Part shown: positions 1 to 5,720 of the stretch, piece after piece
Layout: the number at the start of each line of letters is the position of its first letter
Numbering within the stretch: position 1 is the stretch's first letter
From: Sulfurovum sp.
GTDB lineage: Bacteria; Campylobacterota; Campylobacteria; Campylobacterales; Sulfurovaceae
Assembly (NCBI GenBank): GCA_015490315.1
Contig: WFYB01000127.1
Coordinates: forward strand, 1 to 5,720
DNA length: 5,720 nt
Reading direction: 5' to 3'
Notes under the pieces: model-generated
The model's database searches: none
The model's input: the letters and a program-made list of their open reading frames with translations, nothing else
What the model was told of the DNA's origin: nothing
Translations under genes and position numbers: made by a program

Positions 1-377
1 CCCACTACCTTGAGGTCAAAGCACCCAGCAACGGTATCATCGTACAGAAAAACCTGCATGTGGGCGATCTCGTCATGCCGGGATTTCCTGTAATGATCCT
101 CGTAGATCTAACCCATTTGGAGATCGAGGCACAGATCTCTGAAGCGGATATTCTCAAGGTCAATGAAGGCGACTTTGTACGCTTTGAGATCCCCTCTATT
201 CACTACAAGGGTCATGGACGCATCAAATCAATCGTCCCCAGTGCCAATCCTATGACCCATACATTTACCATCCGTATCACTTTCAAGCGCAAAAATCCCA
301 AGATCTATCCGGGCATGTATACCAAGATCAAAATAGAGTATGACCCCGAAGTATTAAGCGAAACAACAGACGAGTAG
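1..377 (+). CDS. RND efflux periplasmic adaptor (membrane fusion protein), 3' end only
   Basis: This is the C-terminal part of a HlyD/AcrA-type adaptor, which bridges an inner-membrane RND pump to an outer-membrane channel in the periplasm. The reading frame is open from position 3 to the TAG at 375-377, giving 124 visible residues; the true start lies upstream of the window. An internal GTG at 60 is inside the conserved domain and is not the start. The segment APSNGIIVQKNLHVGDLV followed by PGFPVMILVDL is the typical second half of the lipoyl-like barrel-sandwich domain (APxxGxVxxxxVxxGxxVxxG). It is followed by a beta-barrel domain (EIEAQISEADILKVNEGD) that ends at the family-typical YPGMYTKIKIEY. 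After that only about a dozen acidic residues remain, so the membrane-proximal domain is short. The natural partner is the RND permease next door, but that lies on the opposite strand, tail to tail, with a single base between the stop codons. Family assignment is firm; the substrate is unknown. Confidence 0.9.
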   Translation, partial: HYLEVKAPSNGIIVQKNLHVGDLVMPGFPVMILVDLTHLEIEAQISEADILKVNEGDFVRFEIPSIHYKGHGRIKSIVPSANPMTHTFTIRITFKRKNPKIYPGMYTKIKIEYDPEVLSETTDE

Positions 378-378
378 T

Positions 379-2199
379 CTACAACGTCTCGTCGTCCTTC
401 CTCTCACACTTTCTTCTAGGAAAGAGTATATCTTTTAAATGGTCTTTTAGTACACACCACGCCGGAGGCGGAGGCGGTGTATCCAGATCCTCTTCGCACT
501 CATCCTCCTCTTTTGGCATCATAGCTTTTGCGTTACTCATCAATACAGGGATAAAAAAGAGTGCCACCAGTGTCGCAGCGATAGATCCGAAGATCAAGGC
601 GATCCCCAGTCCCCCAAATATAGGGTCGGTTGAGAGCAGCAAAGAGCCCAAGATGATCGCAACTGCTGTCATCAAGATAGGCTTGGCACGTGTAGCTGTC
701 GCTTTAGCGATCGCTTCCTCTTTTGGCATGCCCTCTTTGATAAGACTGCGTGAGAAATCGATCAGCAGCAGTGAACCACGCGCACTGATCCCCATCAGTG
801 AGATAAAACCTATCAGAGATGTGGCGGTCAAAAAGAAGTTGATATCCTTGAATGCCAGAAAGATCTTGTCAGTGATCCAGTGACCAAAGATCACCCCAAT
901 AATGGAGAGAAAACTTCCCGCAAGTACAATACCGCTAAGTGCAAATGATTTGTAATAAACCACCATTAGCAAGAACATCAGTATCAGTGCTGCAATAAAC
1001 GCCCCACCGAGATCTCGGAAGGTATCAAGCGACACCTTCATCTCGCCATCCCATCGGATCAAGACTTTCTCTCCGCTCTTTTTGTCTTTGGTGTGCAGAT
1101 CGAACATATAGGTAGAGATACCTGGGTCTTTGGTGACATTGTACTCATCTTGAAGCACTTTGAGCATTTTGTCTCTTGCTTCAAGGAGAGGATAAACCTG
1201 CGATACCATATCACACTCAGCTGTGATGATCGCCATGTTTTTGAGGTTTTTACGGAAGATCGTCGGAGATGAAGGCATCTCTTTGATATCGACCACTTCC
1301 ACAAGCGGCACCATCATCCCCCGCCTGTTCATTAGGCGCAGTGTTGAGAGCTTGCTGTGCAGTGCCTCTTTGCTCTCCCCTTGTATCTTGCGTGAATGTT
1401 CATCGAGCCGGACGAAGATCGGTATCTGATCCTGCTGATTTTTTGTGTTTTTGACCGCAACAGGCATCCCTTTGAACGCAAGATAGATGATCTGATTGAC
1501 CTGATCTACCCCCAGACCGCTTTGAATGATCTTCTCTTTATCCGGGCTAAGCATATAGGTTGGGTAGATCTCATCGAGCATCACATCGACATCGACAAGC
1601 CCCTCGGTCTTTTTGAGTATCTTGGCAACACGCTCTGCCATATGCCGCAGTTGTTTATCAGACTTGCTGTAGAGCTCTATCACGATCGTAGCCAAGGTAG
1701 GAGGTCCTGAGGGCATCTCGATAAACTTGATAGAGGTACCCGGCTTGAGCGGCTCACACGCTTTCTGTATCGTAGGACGGATACGGTGTACCATCATATA
1801 GGAGGGTTCATCACGATGGTTTTTGTCTGTTAGATTGACGACGATCTCCGCCTGATTTTGAAAACGCTTGAAGGCACTCCCCTTCACCAGCCCCGCGTAA
1901 TCGAGCGGTGCGCCCTGTCCGAGGAAGACCTCCATATCTGTCACCTCAGGCTCCTGCTGCAGCTGTGCCACCACACACTGTGCCACATCACGTGTCTCAT
2001 GGATCGAAGAGCCTGTAGGGGTATCGATATAGATACTGAAAGTATTGGCGCTTTTGCCCGGTAGCATCTTTGCCAAGACCAGCTTGGTCGGTATCATCGC
2101 CACTGCCCCCATCAGGGAGAGCAGCACCAGAGCTATCACGATCCACTTTTTTCTGCGGCTTTGCAAGATAGAGAGGAGAAAACGCTCGAACTTACCCAT
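379..2199 (-). CDS. RND efflux permease, C-terminal half (TM7-TM12), separate gene
   Basis: This 606-residue protein matches only the second half of an RND (AcrB-type) proton-driven efflux permease. TM7 is at about residues 17-37, a large periplasmic porter/docking region at about 40-385, and TM8-TM12 at about 397-555. The run IRWDGEMKVSLDTFRDLG before TM8 and FGHWI in the TM9 region are typical of a bacterial efflux subfamily. The proton-relay positions equivalent to AcrB K940, R971 and T978 appear as R474 (GISARGSLLLIDF), R504 and T511 (RAKPILMT). Arg for the lysine occurs in that subfamily as I know it. The cytoplasmic tail (about 556-606) is acidic, then has five consecutive prolines (575-579) and ends basic with two further cysteines. 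The ATG at 2199 is preceded by AAGGAG seven bases upstream, and the gene overlaps the end of the N-terminal half by 8 nt, so the two are probably translationally coupled. The halves must assemble together to make one 12-TM protomer. Alternatively, a frameshift has broken one long gene. Confidence 0.9.
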   Translation of the reverse strand: MGKFERFLLSILQSRRKKWIVIALVLLSLMGAVAMIPTKLVLAKMLPGKSANTFSIYIDTPTGSSIHETRDVAQCVVAQLQQEPEVTDMEVFLGQGAPLDYAGLVKGSAFKRFQNQAEIVVNLTDKNHRDEPSYMMVHRIRPTIQKACEPLKPGTSIKFIEMPSGPPTLATIVIELYSKSDKQLRHMAERVAKILKKTEGLVDVDVMLDEIYPTYMLSPDKEKIIQSGLGVDQVNQIIYLAFKGMPVAVKNTKNQQDQIPIFVRLDEHSRKIQGESKEALHSKLSTLRLMNRRGMMVPLVEVVDIKEMPSSPTIFRKNLKNMAIITAECDMVSQVYPLLEARDKMLKVLQDEYNVTKDPGISTYMFDLHTKDKKSGEKVLIRWDGEMKVSLDTFRDLGGAFIAALILMFLLMVVYYKSFALSGIVLAGSFLSIIGVIFGHWITDKIFLAFKDINFFLTATSLIGFISLMGISARGSLLLIDFSRSLIKEGMPKEEAIAKATATRAKPILMTAVAIILGSLLLSTDPIFGGLGIALIFGSIAATLVALFFIPVLMSNAKAMMPKEEDECEEDLDTPPPPPAWCVLKDHLKDILFPRRKCERKDDETL

Positions 2200-3940
2200 G
2201 TCGCTGCTCCTTAGTTACATTTTCATCATCTGCATCTTCTTCGCTTGCATGCTCTTTGCCATCCTCTTTTTCATGTGCATGCTTATGCGCCATCACCTCG
2301 GCTTTGATCTTGCGGAAATTGAGCCATTTTTTGGCAAGAAACGGAGCAAAAACATACGCCACAAAGAGTGAGACCGCCAGTCCTACCGGCACATTTAGGG
2401 GGATCGGCTTCATAAACTGCCCCATCATACCTCCAACGAAGCCCATAGGTACCATCGTCAGGATGATCGCTATGGTCGCGATATTGGTCGAGGGACCGAT
2501 CTCGTCTGTCGCCTGTACAATAATCTCATCCACACTCTTCTTGTCGATATCGAGATGGAGTCGTCGATGGATATTTTCGATCACGATGATCGCATCATCC
2601 ACAATGAGTCCCAAAGAGAGCAGAAAGGCAAAGAGCGTAATACGGTTGATCGTCTGATCGGTCAACTGCGCGATAAAGAGCGTCGTCGCCAGGATCATCG
2701 GCACCGCAACTGTCACAACCATCGACTCACGCCATCCAAGGAAAGGTATCAATATCAGCATAATAATAAAGATTGTGATCTCCAGATGGTGTACCAGCTC
2801 ATTGACAGCCTCATTGGCACGCTCACCATAATTACGCGTGATGACAAATCCTACGCCTGCTTTGTTAAGTGCCTCTTTGGACGCTTCGATCTTCTCTATC
2901 GCCTCTTTGGCGATCGTGACAGCATTGGTGCCTTTGAGTTTGGAGACGGTCATCGTGATCTGCGAATCGAGCGGACGGAACGTGACCTCATTGCTCAAGT
3001 TCTCTTCTCCTTCCACTTTACGGTGTTCGTTGTAGCGTATGATCTCAGGCTCCTTCTCCATCCCCTCCTGATAGCTGATAAGCGCATCCTGATAGTTCTG
3101 GATATCGTAGCTATACTCCACATCGGCGATATTTTTGAGATAGATAGGCGAACCCATATAAGAGGCGATGATCAGATCCTTCAGGTCTTCGATCGTATCG
3201 ATCGCATTCTCTACCCCAAAAACGATCAGTTTTTTCTGCCCATTCTCCGTATCGATCAACGGTGCATTGGTCGAGATCGCTTTGATCGCCTGCGCGACCT
3301 GTCCAAGTGATATATGATAGGCGGAGAGCTTGTGCAGGTCGATCAAGACGTTATACTGTGGACGCTTGACCCCCTTGAGTGTGGTTTTGGAGACATTCTC
3401 CAATGCGTTGATCTCGGTTTGCAATTCACGGATCGTCTTGTAGAGTTCTACCACATTCATCTTGGTACCCGGCAGACGGTAAAAGGCGGCAGTCAGGATA
3501 GGAATGTCGATATCGATATCAAAGGGTTTGACCAGCGGCGGCATCGTCCCTTTGGGGAGGTAATCCATATTTTGCATCACTTTGTCATAGAGTTTGAGGT
3601 TGGAGGATTCGCGATCCTCTCCAATAAAATACTGTACATTGACGATGCCAAAATTGTTCATCGCCACACCGTAGATATGCTCTACCCCTTTGATCTCACG
3701 TATCTTGCGCTCCAGAGGTTTGATAACCACATTGAGTATCTCCTTTGGGGAGGCACCGGGCAGTGCCACGATCACCGCACCGCCGCTCACTTCGATCTGA
3801 GGATCCTCCTCACGGGGCATGGTATTAAGCGAGATAAAGCCCAAAAGCAGAATAGAGATAGCCAATATAGGTGTCAGGGGGTTTCTCAGAAACAGCTTCG
3901 AGAGATGCCCTGCAATATTTTTTATTTTGTACACTTCCAT
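2192..3940 (-). CDS. RND efflux permease, N-terminal half (TM1-TM6), separate gene
   Basis: This 582-residue protein is the first half of an RND permease. TM1 (about residues 23-40) is followed by MPREEDPQIEV, a hallmark of the family, and then by a periplasmic porter region at about 42-385. TM2-TM6 lie at about 388-404, 408-425, 434-455, 485-505 and 515-537. TM4 carries the proton-translocating Asp pair D448-D449 in GLIVDDAIIVIEN, equivalent to AcrB D407-D408. After TM6 the chain continues as a cytoplasmic tail (about 541-582) rich in His, Glu, Asp and Lys and stops there, about half the usual length of roughly 1,000-1,100 residues. The C-terminal half follows in another frame with an 8-nt overlap. 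The ATG at 3940 is the first possible start: an in-frame TGA lies five codons upstream. No Shine-Dalgarno precedes it, but a perfect TATAAT sits six bases upstream, so the mRNA may be leaderless. The substrate is not evident. Confidence 0.9.
   Translation of the reverse strand: MEVYKIKNIAGHLSKLFLRNPLTPILAISILLLGFISLNTMPREEDPQIEVSGGAVIVALPGASPKEILNVVIKPLERKIREIKGVEHIYGVAMNNFGIVNVQYFIGEDRESSNLKLYDKVMQNMDYLPKGTMPPLVKPFDIDIDIPILTAAFYRLPGTKMNVVELYKTIRELQTEINALENVSKTTLKGVKRPQYNVLIDLHKLSAYHISLGQVAQAIKAISTNAPLIDTENGQKKLIVFGVENAIDTIEDLKDLIIASYMGSPIYLKNIADVEYSYDIQNYQDALISYQEGMEKEPEIIRYNEHRKVEGEENLSNEVTFRPLDSQITMTVSKLKGTNAVTIAKEAIEKIEASKEALNKAGVGFVITRNYGERANEAVNELVHHLEITIFIIMLILIPFLGWRESMVVTVAVPMILATTLFIAQLTDQTINRITLFAFLLSLGLIVDDAIIVIENIHRRLHLDIDKKSVDEIIVQATDEIGPSTNIATIAIILTMVPMGFVGGMMGQFMKPIPLNVPVGLAVSLFVAYVFAPFLAKKWLNFRKIKAEVMAHKHAHEKEDGKEHASEEDADDENVTKEQRHG
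2207..2212 (-). promoter_or_regulatory. Shine-Dalgarno AAGGAG for the C-terminal RND half
   Basis: On the minus strand AAGGAG is followed by a 7-nt spacer and the ATG at 2199. It lies within the last codons of the N-terminal half. This is an ideal ribosome binding site and the main argument that the C-terminal half is a genuine separately initiated gene and not the product of a simple frameshift. Confidence 0.8.
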
Positions 3941-3946
3941 AAATCT

Positions 3947-3952
3947 ATTATA
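3947..3952 (-). promoter_or_regulatory. Candidate -10 element TATAAT of the RND operon
   Basis: A perfect TATAAT on the minus strand ends six bases before the ATG at 3940, placing the expected transcription start at or next to the start codon. No clear -35 hexamer is visible. Upstream is an AT-rich stretch with a T-run on this strand, compatible with Campylobacterota housekeeping promoters, which often lack a conserved -35. In AT-rich DNA a chance match is possible. Confidence 0.5.
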
Positions 3953-4018
3953 TCAGCTTAATCCAAAAAAATAAGTAATTATTATGTAGAAAAGTACATT
4001 TAAACAAATATTTATCTA

Positions 4019-4029
4019 CTACATTGTAG
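4019..4029. repeat. Short palindrome CTACA-T-TGTAG
   Basis: Perfect 5-bp inverted arms around a single base, in the divergent promoter region. It overlaps the 13-nt element shared with the far edge of the permease block. It could be half of an operator; chance occurrence in AT-rich DNA is plausible. Confidence 0.35.
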
Positions 4030-4056
4030 ACTATCTCTAGTTTATTACTAGACTAT
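4027..4056 (+). repeat. Direct repeat TAGACTAT x2, 22-nt period
   Basis: TAGACTAT occurs exactly at 4027-4034 and 4049-4056, about two helical turns apart, so both copies face the same side of the DNA. The two copies flank most of the 4036-4052 inverted repeat. A regulator site is possible; nothing shows which protein would bind. Confidence 0.35.
4036..4052. repeat. Inverted repeat TCTAGT-N5-ACTAGA
   Basis: Perfect 6-bp arms separated by TTATT, immediately upstream of the candidate -10 of the DUF302-like gene. Size and position fit a dimeric repressor or activator site. No regulator gene is in the window, so the partner is unknown. Confidence 0.4.
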
Positions 4057-4067
4057 ACACCAAATAC

Positions 4068-4073
4068 AAGGAA
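4068..4073 (+). promoter_or_regulatory. Ribosome binding site of the DUF302-like gene
   Basis: AAGGAA lies 5 nt before the ATG at 4079 and 8 nt before a second in-frame ATG at 4082. The spacing favours the second ATG slightly; the difference is one residue at the head of the signal peptide. Confidence 0.6.
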
Positions 4074-4078
4074 ATAAC

Positions 4079-4864
4079 ATGATGAAAAAACTCTCTGTAG
4101 TCATCACACTGCTGCTGCTCAGTGCAGTCTCACTTCAGGCACAAAAGATCTCTGCATACTTCAATGCACCCTATGCGGACACCAAAACAGTCAAAAGCAA
4201 TCTGAAAAAAGCGGGCTTCAAAGTCTTGGCTACCTATCACCCGGCAGGCCACTCTGATCTCAATGTGATCGTCATCACCAACAACAAGCTCAAATCACTT
4301 GCTTCCAAACCCAAAAGAGGTTTTGCGGCGATCCAAAGAGTCATGGTAGACGACAGCAAGAAAACGGTACTCGCAACCAACCCGAAATATTGGCTCAAAG
4401 CTTTTATGCAAAAAGATTTCCAGCCGGGAAGTGCCAAGCCGATCAAGGCATCTCTCTCCAAAGCGCTGGGAACACTCACCCCGACAAAAGACAAGCTCCC
4501 TGCAGGAAAACTCTCAAAATACCACTTCATGCTCTCTATGCCTTACTATGAGGATATGCTTGAGTTCGGTGCAAAGTCAGGTGTCAAAGCGAAAAAGAAA
4601 GTCTTTGAACTCAAACTTGCAAACGGCAGCAAACTCATCGGTGTCAATATGGGTAAAACCGGTGAAAGTTTCGTAAACAAGATCGGTACGGATAAAGCGA
4701 TCCTTCTGCCGTATACAGTACTGATCGAAGACGGCAAAGCCTATGCACTCCATCCGAAGTACTATCTTGCGATCTCTTATCCACTGCTCAGCATGGGACA
4801 GTTTATGAAGATCTCAAGTGCACCAGATACGATCGAAAGAAAGTTGAAAAAAGCACTTAAGTAA
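4079..4864 (+). CDS. Secreted protein with two tandem DUF302-like domains
   Basis: The 261-residue protein begins with a Sec signal peptide: MMKK, a hydrophobic core (residues 5-19) and a likely cleavage after A21 (LQA|QK). The mature protein is probably periplasmic, and no lipobox is present. Two halves resemble each other, about 24-131 and 148-261. Each ends with a short acidic turn, a strand, a Pro-Lys-Tyr motif (102-104 and 226-228), then a C-terminal helix ending in LSKAL or LKKAL. The first half opens with TVKSNLKKAGFKVLATY, and the second has LLPYTVLIEDGKAYALHPKYYL. Both read like the DUF302 (TT1751-like) pattern of a GFxVL strand and an ED-G-x(n)-P-x-Y/x-L segment. This assignment is from memory of the pattern and was not searched. 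The biochemical role of DUF302 proteins is unclear. The gene has its own RBS and is transcribed away from the RND operon and towards the deacetylase gene. The start may be the second ATG. Confidence 0.7.
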   Translation: MMKKLSVVITLLLLSAVSLQAQKISAYFNAPYADTKTVKSNLKKAGFKVLATYHPAGHSDLNVIVITNNKLKSLASKPKRGFAAIQRVMVDDSKKTVLATNPKYWLKAFMQKDFQPGSAKPIKASLSKALGTLTPTKDKLPAGKLSKYHFMLSMPYYEDMLEFGAKSGVKAKKKVFELKLANGSKLIGVNMGKTGESFVNKIGTDKAILLPYTVLIEDGKAYALHPKYYLAISYPLLSMGQFMKISSAPDTIERKLKKALK

Positions 4865-4872
4865 GCTATCCG

Positions 4873-4900
4873 CCCTCTTCCCGTCATTCAGGCGGGAGGG
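4873..4900. terminator. GC-rich hairpin between convergent genes
   Basis: Left arm 4873-4885 pairs with right arm 4891-4900 (CCCTC with GAGGG as read on opposite arms, then CCG/CGG, a T-G wobble and C-G), with a 3-nt bulge and a 5-nt ATTCA loop. It lies in the 37-nt gap between the stops of the DUF302-like gene and the deacetylase, where a bidirectional terminator is expected. No run of T follows it on either strand, so it is not a textbook intrinsic terminator. Confidence 0.45.
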
Positions 4901-4901
4901 A

Positions 4902-5720
4902 TCATCGTCTCAACATCTCCTCTATCGTCACTTTCACATTCTGACCCAAAGCCTTGATATCATAGCCACCCTCAAGAAAAAATACCGACGGTATCTCTTT
5001 GAGTTCCAAGATAGAACGCACCATCTCTCTGATCCCCTCTGTCGTGACATTGAGCTGGGCGAGCGGATCGCTCTCATGCAGATCATAGCCCGCAGAAATC
5101 AGGAGGATATCAGGATCAAACGCATGCAACAGCGGCGGCAGTTCATGGTGATAGATATAGAGCAGCTCTTCATCGCCGCCGTCAGGCATCATCAAAAAGT
5201 TTTCTGTATACCCTTCACCTCTGCCGCTCCCCTTTTCCCTCTCCATACCGGTACCTGGGTAGGAGAAAGATTGGTGTGAGGAGAAGTAGAAAACTGTATC
5301 ATCTTCATAAAAAACCTCCTGCGTACCGTTGCCGTGATGCACATCAAAATCGATGATCATCACTTTTTCATAACCGATCTGCTGCGCATAGCGGGCGGCG
5401 ATAGCGATATTGTTAAAGAGGCAAAACCCCATCGCCTGTGAAGGTCTGGCATGATGCCCGGGCGGGCGCACTGCACAAAATGCACGTTCCACCTCTCCCG
5501 CTTTGATGGCATCCAATGCTGCAATACCCGCCCCTACAGCCTTGCATGCAGCGCTATAAGAGTCTTTGGAGCAGACTGTATCACTGTCTATGGCTGTTTC
5601 GGTCATACTTGCCATATAGACACTCTCGATCTCCTCTTGGCTGTGAACACTGCGCAGCAAGGCTTCGGAAACACTACCCGGTCTCAGCACTTTCAGATCA
5701 TCTTTGAGTGGTGCAACCGC
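4902..5720 (-). CDS. Histone deacetylase superfamily amidohydrolase, 5' end beyond the window
   Basis: A zinc-dependent deacetylase of the HDAC/AcuC/acetylpolyamine amidohydrolase superfamily, cytoplasmic by absence of any export signal in the part seen. The frame is open to the window edge, giving 272 visible residues; a GTG at 5690 is not taken as the start because homologous sequence (APLKDDLKVLRP) continues upstream. About 40-60 N-terminal residues are probably missing. Numbering from the window edge, all key motifs are intact: the catalytic His pair H89-H90 in RPPGHHA, GFCLFNN, the zinc ligands D126 and H128 in DFDVHHGNGT, SYPGTG, the third zinc ligand D213 in SAGYD followed by DPL, and the catalytic Tyr Y253 in LEGGYD. 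These point to an active enzyme of the class II-like bacterial group. The substrate could be an acetyl-lysine protein, an acetylpolyamine or another amide and cannot be told from sequence. It ends with TGA at 4902-4904, convergent with the secreted protein gene. Confidence 0.93.
   Translation of the reverse strand, partial: AVAPLKDDLKVLRPGSVSEALLRSVHSQEEIESVYMASMTETAIDSDTVCSKDSYSAACKAVGAGIAALDAIKAGEVERAFCAVRPPGHHARPSQAMGFCLFNNIAIAARYAQQIGYEKVMIIDFDVHHGNGTQEVFYEDDTVFYFSSHQSFSYPGTGMEREKGSGRGEGYTENFLMMPDGGDEELLYIYHHELPPLLHAFDPDILLISAGYDLHESDPLAQLNVTTEGIREMVRSILELKEIPSVFFLEGGYDIKALGQNVKVTIEEMLRR

Larger units (their letters stand above)
3941..4078. promoter_or_regulatory. AT-rich divergent promoter region
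   Basis: This 138-nt gap separates the starts of the RND operon (minus) and the DUF302-like gene (plus), and is much more AT-rich than the genes around it. It must hold promoters for both directions. On the plus strand a TATACA-like -10 candidate (4054-4059) lies 25 bases before the first ATG, but no well-spaced -35 is seen. Several short inverted and direct repeats cluster at 4015-4056 and could be a regulator site; no known operator is recognised. No small ORF or RNA gene is evident. Confidence 0.6.

Noticed and set aside
60..377. GTG at 60 as the start of a small complete gene
   Set aside because: The frame is open upstream to the window edge, and the residues before it (KAPSNGIIVQKN) belong to the conserved adaptor domain.
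377..420. Terminator between adaptor and permease
   Set aside because: The genes are one base apart and no stable hairpin with a T-run is seen near the stops.
379..3940. Very frequent GATC/CGATCG words across the permease genes, as if a repeat family
   Set aside because: They fall in frame as Ile (ATC) and Asp (GAT) codons and reflect codon choice; there is no fixed spacing or longer shared unit.
2555..3961. Two long open frames on the plus strand (2555-3310 and 3314-3961) opposite the RND N-terminal half
   Set aside because: They lie wholly antisense to a clear RND gene, their translations are rich in Arg/Asp/Ile/His without domain sense, and they arise from the codon pattern (GATC-rich) of the real gene.
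4237..4737. Minus-strand open frames inside the DUF302-like gene
   Set aside because: The plus-strand frame has a signal peptide, an RBS and an internal domain repeat; the antisense frames have none of these.
5688..5690. GTG at 5690 as the true start of the deacetylase
   Set aside because: The frame stays open to the window edge and the N-terminal portion expected for the family is still missing at that point.

Overview
The window looks like chromosomal DNA of a Gram-negative bacterium. It has a periplasmic efflux adaptor, an RND inner-membrane permease and a secreted protein with a Sec signal peptide. Moderate-GC genes alternate with a very AT-rich intergenic region, and the protein style (Lys/Ile-rich secreted protein, RND subfamily wording) suggests Campylobacterota, perhaps a Sulfurovum/Sulfurimonas relative. 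That placement is inference from style and not from a marker gene.

Layout: (1) positions 1-377, plus strand: the 3' end of an RND periplasmic adaptor (membrane fusion protein). (2) 379-3940, minus strand: an RND permease encoded as two overlapping genes. The upstream gene (2192-3940) carries the N-terminal half with TM1-TM6 and the Asp-Asp pair of TM4. The downstream gene (379-2199) carries the C-terminal half with TM7-TM12. They overlap by 8 nt, and the second has its own Shine-Dalgarno. (3) 3941-4078: an AT-rich divergent promoter region with several short repeats. (4) 4079-4864, plus strand: a secreted protein that looks like two tandem DUF302-like domains. (5) 4865-4901: a short convergent gap with a GC-rich hairpin. 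(6) 4902-5720, minus strand: a histone-deacetylase-superfamily amidohydrolase whose 5' end lies outside the window.

The adaptor and the two permease halves presumably form one tripartite efflux system with an outer-membrane channel outside the window. The substrate cannot be read from the sequence. Two things are unusual. The permease is cut at the cytoplasmic linker between its pseudo-symmetric halves, and it faces the adaptor tail to tail with one base between the stop codons instead of following it in one operon. A 13-nt near-identical inverted sequence at both edges of the permease block raises the possibility of a past or recurring inversion. The secreted DUF302-like protein and the deacetylase have no evident functional tie to the pump.

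I see no RNA genes, CRISPR, insertion sequence, recombinase or phage gene, and no wholly new system. The split pump and its arrangement are the most notable items.
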